Origin: Bacilli bacterium
GTDB lineage: Bacteria; Bacillota_I; Bacilli_A; RF39; UBA660
Length of the DNA: 13,266 nt
Direction of reading: 5' to 3'
Assembly: GCA_024698845.1 (NCBI GenBank)
Contig: JAILQR010000012.1
Coordinates: 1 to 13,266 of the forward strand
Positions 13,134 through 13,266 of the stretch are shown one piece after another. The translations under genes were made by a program, and so were the position numbers. The first letter of the stretch is position 1. Each line of letters begins with the position of its first letter. The notes beneath the pieces were generated by a model, which had not been told where the DNA came from, did not search any database, and saw only the letters and a program-made list of their open reading frames with translations.

Positions 13134-13266
13134 TTATAAATGCAAATTAGAATTATGTTCTGATAGATGATTGGTTATACTCATTATATTTAAATTATAG
13201 AATTTAATTTTATTTAAAAGGAATATAATATTATCTTCTTTTAAATCATCACTTAAATATATAATA
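13134..13266 (-). CDS. C-terminal end of an unidentified protein (partial; start beyond window)
   Basis: A minus-strand frame is open from the right edge for 43 codons and ends in TAA at 13134-13136. The tail reads 'IIYLSDDLKEDNIIFLLNKI' followed by 'KFYNLNIMSITNHLSEHNSNLHL'. In DNA this rich in A and T, 43 open codons are unlikely by chance, and the balance of charged and hydrophobic residues looks protein-like (two amphipathic helices). It ends just before the RNase J promoter, as expected for a real neighbour. The family cannot be told from this tail. Confidence 0.5.
   Translation of the reverse strand, partial: IIYLSDDLKEDNIIFLLNKIKFYNLNIMSITNHLSEHNSNLHL

Overview
The window is strongly AT-rich, low-GC Gram-positive-type chromosomal DNA. 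RNase J, an aquaporin Z, a YusI-like ArsC-family protein, a YnbB-type PLP enzyme, Shine-Dalgarno sites of the AGGAGG and AGGTGAT types, and short rho-independent terminators all point to Bacilli, probably an uncultured gut lineage close to the Mollicutes (RF39-like). The species cannot be named from this sequence. The genetic code looks standard for tryptophan: every Trp codon I checked is TGG. However, all 15 visible stop codons are TAA (8) or TAG (7), with no TGA.

Layout. Every gene except one is on the minus strand, so the window is best read from right to left. At the right edge is the tail of an unidentified protein, then an RNase J family protein whose metal-binding motifs are degenerate (RNase J2-like), then tRNA-Asn. 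A two-gene unit follows: a single-domain Clp-type AAA+ ATPase overlapping an NAD(P)-dependent dehydrogenase related to 2,4-diaminopentanoate dehydrogenase. After a terminator comes a second overlapping pair, a FabG-like reductase and a methionine gamma-lyase family (YnbB) PLP enzyme. Next are tRNA-His and two small proteins of unknown function, each with its own candidate promoter.

The only plus-strand gene, a membrane-anchored cell-wall hydrolase-like protein with a TTG start, sits in the middle. It shares a perfect bidirectional terminator with its convergent neighbour. Its upstream region (about 4895-5090) is the longest non-coding stretch and contains an orphan GC-rich hairpin and an inverted repeat across the promoter. 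To the left, again on the minus strand, is an operon of a TM/zinc-ribbon protein, a YusI/ArsC-like protein and a DltE/YqjQ-like short-chain dehydrogenase. Then come a water-specific aquaporin, a HerA/DUF853 ATPase coupled to a 71-residue unknown protein, and at the left edge the membrane-domain half of a glycerophosphodiester phosphodiesterase.

Most of this is ordinary housekeeping and envelope content, with very tight spacing and stop codons built into terminator stems. I see no CRISPR array, insertion sequence, prophage or recognised defence system. The items most worth a second look are the degenerate RNase J, the Clp-like ATPase without a pore-loop aromatic and its dehydrogenase partner, the structured 4934-5090 intergenic region, and the absence of TGA stops.
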